A DNA stretch of 64,000 bases from BOKZ01 sp040900165. GTDB lineage: Bacteria; Patescibacteriota; UBA1384; 2-12-FULL-50-11. Below the pieces are notes generated by a model that saw only the letters and a program-made list of their open reading frames with translations, was not told the origin of the DNA and did no database searches. Of the stretch, positions 63,921-64,000 are shown one piece after another. Numbering within the stretch: the stretch's first letter is position 1; every line of letters begins with the position of its first letter. The position numbers were made by a program, and so were the translations under genes. The stretch covers positions 41,333 to 105,332 of the forward strand of contig JBBDZM010000009.1 in the NCBI GenBank assembly GCA_040900165.1, given 5' to 3'.

Positions 63921-64000
63921 CGCGATCCTCCGGATCGCTCAGAAAACTCACAAAATAAATTTTGCTCGTTATCATCTATGATTTTCTCCGAGATAATCAT
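63921..64000. other. Upstream region of argS, window end
   Basis: 80 bp containing the argS SD and AT-rich sequence; the next gene lies outside the window. Confidence 0.5.

Noticed and set aside
1..64000. Recoding of UGA as glycine or tryptophan, as in some CPR groups
   Set aside because: Several genes end cleanly at TGA at overlapping junctions (for example pilN/pilO), prfB is present, and the tRNA-Trp anticodon is CCA.

Overview
The window reads as a scaffolded draft genome of a Candidate Phyla Radiation (Patescibacteria) bacterium, using the standard bacterial code with TGA as a stop. The grounds are tight gene packing with many 1-4 nt overlaps, paired TraG/VirD4-like ATPases with no conjugation genes beside them, a long type IV pilus operon, an adenosylcobalamin-dependent ribonucleotide reductase with salvage genes, and CPR-style ribosomal protein tails. 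Two runs of 100 N (39111-39210 and 56291-56390) sit inside repeats, so both are probably collapsed arrays. No transposase, integrase, prophage or CRISPR array was seen.

Layout. 1-1794: end of ftsA, then ftsZ. 2262-7058: nrdJ, pduO-type adenosyltransferase, a DUF6580/ECF-S-like membrane protein and thioredoxin, a coherent B12 import, activation, use and reduction set. 7055-12886: UvrD helicase-nuclease, then pseudouridine synthase, secD, secF. 13286-20813 (minus): two TraG-like ATPases with a small acidic protein, then tgt, a histidine phosphatase and a small ORF. 20917-26010: accessory genes (fatty-acid-hydroxylase-like membrane protein, beta-helix secreted protein, small hypotheticals) around rplJ-rplL. 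26239-29148: rplA, pth, ybaB, prfB. 29199-34024: accessory stretch with an XRE regulator, long palindromes, a duplicated terminator, secreted low-complexity proteins and many hairpins. 34235-40376: cysS, a zinc-ribbon protein, recR, topA, a hairpin array, dprA. 40872-44235: rplU-secE-nusG-rplK, rodA, RNase H. 44274-55076: type IV pilus operon (pilN, pilO, pilB, pilT, pilC, pilin, pilD, four minor pilins). 55157-64000: metallophosphoesterase, tRNA-Trp with tail-derived repeats and a LAGLIDADG-like gene, rpmG with tRNA-Thr/Tyr/Thr, TPR and delta-prime proteins, rpmB, an M50 protease, a nested tRNA-Pro locus, a PP2C-like membrane protein, argS.

Most unusual observations: (1) a complete tRNA-Pro(GGG) inside the anticodon loop of a second tRNA-Pro-like gene at 60299-60458, with the next start codon 1 nt after that tRNA; (2) a fragment resembling the 5' end of 23S rRNA at about 40575-40760, far from any rRNA operon here; (3) 63-bp tandem repeats, each carrying the last 20 nt of tRNA-Trp, beside a LAGLIDADG-like gene whose stop codon lies inside that tRNA; (4) three intergenic loci with good promoters and intrinsic terminators that look like unclassified small RNAs (26018-26193, 34052-34182, 40406-40567); (5) an XRE regulator bracketed by shared palindromes and a 55-bp direct repeat. 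All family calls come from reading the sequence by eye; no searches were run.
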